64,000 nt of DNA, from assembly GCA_019120175.1 (NCBI GenBank), contig DWVP01000023.1, forward strand, positions 62,001-126,000, read 5' to 3'. Below, one piece after another: positions 61,784 through 64,000 of the stretch. A program made the translations under genes and the position numbers. The notes under the pieces were generated by a model. It was not told the DNA's origin and ran no database searches. It saw only the letters and a list, made by a program, of their open reading frames with translations. How positions within the stretch are numbered: position 1 is the stretch's first letter; every line of letters begins with the position of its first letter. Source of the stretch: Candidatus Corynebacterium faecigallinarum. Its GTDB lineage: Bacteria > Actinomycetota > Actinomycetes > Mycobacteriales > Mycobacteriaceae.

Positions 61784-61879
61784 TTAGAACAGGCCGGCGA
61801 CAGCGTCGACGAAGCCGGTGATGCCGTCCTGGAGCAGGCCGACGACGGAGGAGAAGAAGGTGGCGATGGTGTCGATCAT
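61784..61879 (-). CDS. 31-residue amphipathic peptide (candidate small porin or membrane-active peptide)
   Basis: An ATG at 61879 gives a 31-residue peptide starting MIDTIATFFSSVVGLL and ending DAVAGLF, stopped by TAA. Hydrophobic residues recur every three to four positions (Ile, Phe, Val, Leu), polar residues lie on the other face, and net charge is about -3, a clear amphipathic helix. AAAGGA lies eight bases before the ATG, and a perfect 19-bp hairpin follows. Corynebacterial PorA and PorH porins are similarly short, without signal peptide; this may be such a porin or a toxin-like peptide. No sequence match is claimed. Confidence 0.65.
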   Translation of the reverse strand: MIDTIATFFSSVVGLLQDGITGFVDAVAGLF

Positions 61880-62335
61880 AGTGATCATCCTTTCGAATTC
61901 AGGCGTCCCGGGTTGTTCCCGGCGTGACACACACCCTAACCGATGACCGTGACCTAATCGTTACACTCCTCGATAAGGCACCCCCGACGGCCACCCCTGC
62001 GTGCCCGCCGCGGCACCGCTCCGGTGCAGTTCTGACGGTGATTCTTCCGGTGCCAAGGGCCCTGCGGCGGCGAGCGTGTCCGCCGTCCCGTCGTGTGCCG
62101 CAACGGGTCGCGCGTGACACGACGGCAATCCGACGCCAGGTCGCTCGCGAAGTCTCCGCCAGCAGATAGACGAACATGAAACTTCCCCGTGACAACTGTG
62201 AGGCTTTCGGTATACAGATCAGAAACCTGGCCACCTCGACATCGGCTATCGGTCTTCACCCTGGGGAAATGGACGAGAGATCTCCCGAGATCAGGATGAG
62301 AGTTACTCAGATACACTCACTTCAAGGAGAAGATC
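61880..62335. other. Intergenic region without a supported gene
   Basis: About 455 bp between the peptide gene and the GNAT remnant. It must contain the minus-strand promoter of the peptide: GGTTAGGGTG near 61935-61945 is a possible -10. Weak open frames in the middle lack family-like sequence. AAGGAGAAGATC lies at the end, before the TTG of the GNAT remnant. Confidence 0.5.
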
Positions 62336-63476
62336 TTGGAACGGTACAGCCTCACCAGGAGGTCCTTCCCCGTCCTTCTCCGGCTGCTTCATGAAGGCCA
62401 GGTACTCCGAGGGTGCCTGTGTCGACTGGGAGGGCGGCTCGCACTCGCACAACGAGTCGGACGCCGCGTCCTACGCCGACGGCACCACCGACCCGGACGT
62501 CCGCCGCTACGCACACCTCCCCGAATTCCGGTACACCGAAGCGTCGGTGCAGGAGATGATCGCTTGCGTCGTCGAAGACGGACTGAACAGCGGCGATCTT
62601 GCTGTTCTCGCCATAGCCGACGCCACCACGGACGCCTTCACCGGCAGCCTGGTGGTCTTCGACGTCACCGATGACTCGGCCGAGGTCGGCTTCTAGATCC
62701 ACCCCGACCACCGCGGACGCGGGCTGGCCGGAGCGGCGTAGGGACTCGCGGCCGAGCTGGCCTCCGGCAGTGGACTGACGACGTTGACCGCGCGGACCGT
62801 GCCCGACAACGTGGCGTCCCGCCGCATCCTGGAGTCCGCCGGATTCCTCAACCGGGGCACCGTGCGCGGTACCGCGCCATCAGGGCAGGACGTCGACCTG
62901 GTCCACGTCGAGCGTCGGCTGGACCCGCCCACGGGACCGGTCGAGCTGCCACTGACCACCGACCGATTGAGCCTGCGTCCTCACCGCGACGGCGACGAGT
63001 CGTGGCTGCAGTCGCTGTATGCGCGTGATGACGTGGCCCGGTACCTGCTCGACGACCCGTGGACGTCCGAGGTTGCACGGGAGAAGCTGGATGCACGGTG
63101 CGGCCAGACCGACCTTGCGGGGCCGTCCGGCACCCTGGCCCTGGTGATCGAACATGACGGGGAACCGGTGGGGGACGTCCTGCTGTGGCTCGACGGTGAC
63201 GGCAATGGTCCGGGCCGGTGCGCCGAGATCGGCTGGGTACTGCACCCCGACCACGGCGGACGGGGATACGCCTCCGAGGCGGTGCGGGCGGTCCTGGAGC
63301 TGGGCGTCGGGCACTACCGGCTGCACCGGATCATCGCCCGGATGGACGCCCGCAACACCGCCTCCGCGCGCCTCGCCGAACGGCTCGGGATGCGGCAGGA
63401 GGCGCACTTCCGGCAGGACTGGTGGAGCAAGGGGGAGTGGACGGACACGCTGGTCTACGCGCTGCTCGAGTCGTAG
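62336..63476 (+). pseudogene. Double-domain GNAT acetyltransferase, N-terminal half broken
   Basis: A TTG start behind AAGGAG (62336) begins the first GNAT domain, but its frame must change before the part starting at 62391. That part has two amber stops: TAG at 62694-62696 where FWIHPDHRGRG would be expected and TAG at 62739-62741. The domain continues (ASRRILESAGF). A complete second GNAT domain follows (TTDRLSLRPHRDGDESW, IGWVLHPDHGGRGYASEAVRAVL with the acetyl-CoA loop, and ARLAERLGMRQEAHFRQD) and is open from 62784, so it may still be made alone. Confidence 0.75.
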
Positions 63477-63521
63477 GAGGCGTGTTCACTCCCGGCTCCG
63501 GATTTGGGCGATCCGCTCGTG

Positions 63522-63992
63522 CTACCAGGGCGTCCCCAGTGAGGATGACAGTCGCCGCAGGACGTCCGAGAGCACCTCGCGGTCATTGTCGCTGAGCCCT
63601 TCCAGCAGCTCGGCCTCGCGGGTGAAATGCTCCCGGGCCAGCCGGTTGATCAGTTCCTCGCCGGCCGGGGTGAGCCGAACCTGCACGCTACTACGGTCGG
63701 TGAATCCCCGGATCCGGTCGATGAGGCCGGCATCCTCCAGGCGGTGGAGCTGTGAGGGAATGTCACTGGTGCTGACCAGAGCTTCCTCGGCCAGCGCGGC
63801 GGCGGCGACGGGTCCGCCCTGTCCGGAACGCTTCAGCGCAGCGAGCACCTCGAAGTCGGACTGGGTGATGTTGAACTCGGCGCATGTCTGGTCCATGATC
63901 CTGCTGTACTTCAGGTACACCCGGTGCAGTCGACCGAAGACGTCCAGCGGCCTCACGTCGAGCTCTGGCTCCGCCGCGGACCACTGGGTCAT
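63522..63992 (-). CDS. MarR family transcriptional regulator
   Basis: The protein is 156 residues. The winged helix reads NITQSDFEVLAALKRSGQGGPVAAAALAEEALVSTSDIPSQLHRLEDAGLIDRI, followed by the wing GFTDRSSVQVRLTPAG. An ATG at 63992 is used; a GTG at 63995 is possible, and the start lies eight bases from the window edge, so the upstream promoter is not visible. Its target is unknown; the adjacent GNAT gene converges on it. Confidence 0.85.
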   Translation of the reverse strand: MTQWSAAEPELDVRPLDVFGRLHRVYLKYSRIMDQTCAEFNITQSDFEVLAALKRSGQGGPVAAAALAEEALVSTSDIPSQLHRLEDAGLIDRIRGFTDRSSVQVRLTPAGEELINRLAREHFTREAELLEGLSDNDREVLSDVLRRLSSSLGTPW

Positions 63993-64000
63993 CACCCGGT

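Noticed and set aside
62166..62394. 72-codon frame in the gap before the GNAT remnant
   Set aside because: No family-like sequence, and its end overlaps the AAGGAG site and start of the GNAT remnant.
1..64000. tRNA genes, rRNA genes, prophage or insertion sequences
   Set aside because: No T-loop-type GGTTCGA segments with acceptor stems, no transposase or integrase motifs and no terminal repeats were found in the gaps.

Overview
The window looks like origin-proximal chromosome from a high-GC Corynebacterium. Three gene blocks support this. The first is rsmG-parA-parB with four parS sites, then a GNAT-like gene, cwlM, trxA, trxB, sigM, murJ, a DUF6049 gene, mutT4 and pcnA; this matches the mycobacterial block Rv3907c-Rv3919c. 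The second is ino1, a DUF5318 gene and ponA. The third is rpsF-ssb-rplI-dnaB with no rpsR, a corynebacterial arrangement. I cannot name the species. No phage, insertion sequence, CRISPR array, rRNA or tRNA was seen.

Layout. 0-4.3 kb: tail of a probable yidC, then rsmG, parA, parB and a GNAT-like protein, with two parS sites on each side of parAB. 4.4-18 kb (minus strand): mutT4, DUF6049, murJ, sigM, trxB, trxA and cwlM (envelope, lipid II flipping and thiol redox). This block is interrupted by a decayed type I restriction gene and a plus-strand mgtE. 18-21.4 kb: pcnA with the amino-acid exporter pair azlC/azlD, then a DoxX-like protein. 21.5-25.1 kb (minus): a metal locus with a cation exchanger behind a yybP-ykoY (Mn2+) riboswitch, an MntR-like regulator and an iron-type lipoprotein behind a DtxR-box-like site. 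25.3-32.9 kb: Nudix, AlbA_2 protein, SBF transporter, ribokinase between one broken and one intact DUF4143 ATPase, a lipoprotein and an SdpI-like protein. 32.9-40 kb: leuS (frameshifted), a universal stress protein with a MalR-like MarR regulator, ino1 and DUF5318. 40-46.5 kb: ponA, rpsF, ssb, rplI, then an unusually dense DnaA-box cluster ahead of dnaB. 46.7-53.8 kb: MarR/YceI pair, two crcB genes, DUF4442, a second thioredoxin, PspA, an MFS exporter and a small membrane protein. 53.8-64 kb: TetR-hydrolase-AidB-like operon, a cytochrome b with a collagen-like N-terminus, glutaryl-CoA dehydrogenase followed by deleted remnants of an enoyl-CoA hydratase and a 3-hydroxyacyl-CoA dehydrogenase, an unannotated 31-residue amphipathic peptide gene, a broken double GNAT and a MarR regulator.

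Two features recur. About a dozen genes have a TANNNT -10 hexamer ending six to eight bases before the start codon, so they are probably transcribed without a leader; this decided several starts. Several genes are broken (hsdR-like, one DUF4143 ATPase, leuS, the hydratase, the dehydrogenase, the double GNAT). The two-base loss in leuS, an essential gene, suggests that some of these breaks may be sequence or assembly errors, while others look like real decay.

The best candidates for something new are the 31-residue peptide gene (61784-61879), the 11-member DnaA-box cluster before dnaB (44506-44931), the 11-bp phased repeats between trxB and trxA (6052-6090) and a dispersed palindromic intergenic repeat family.
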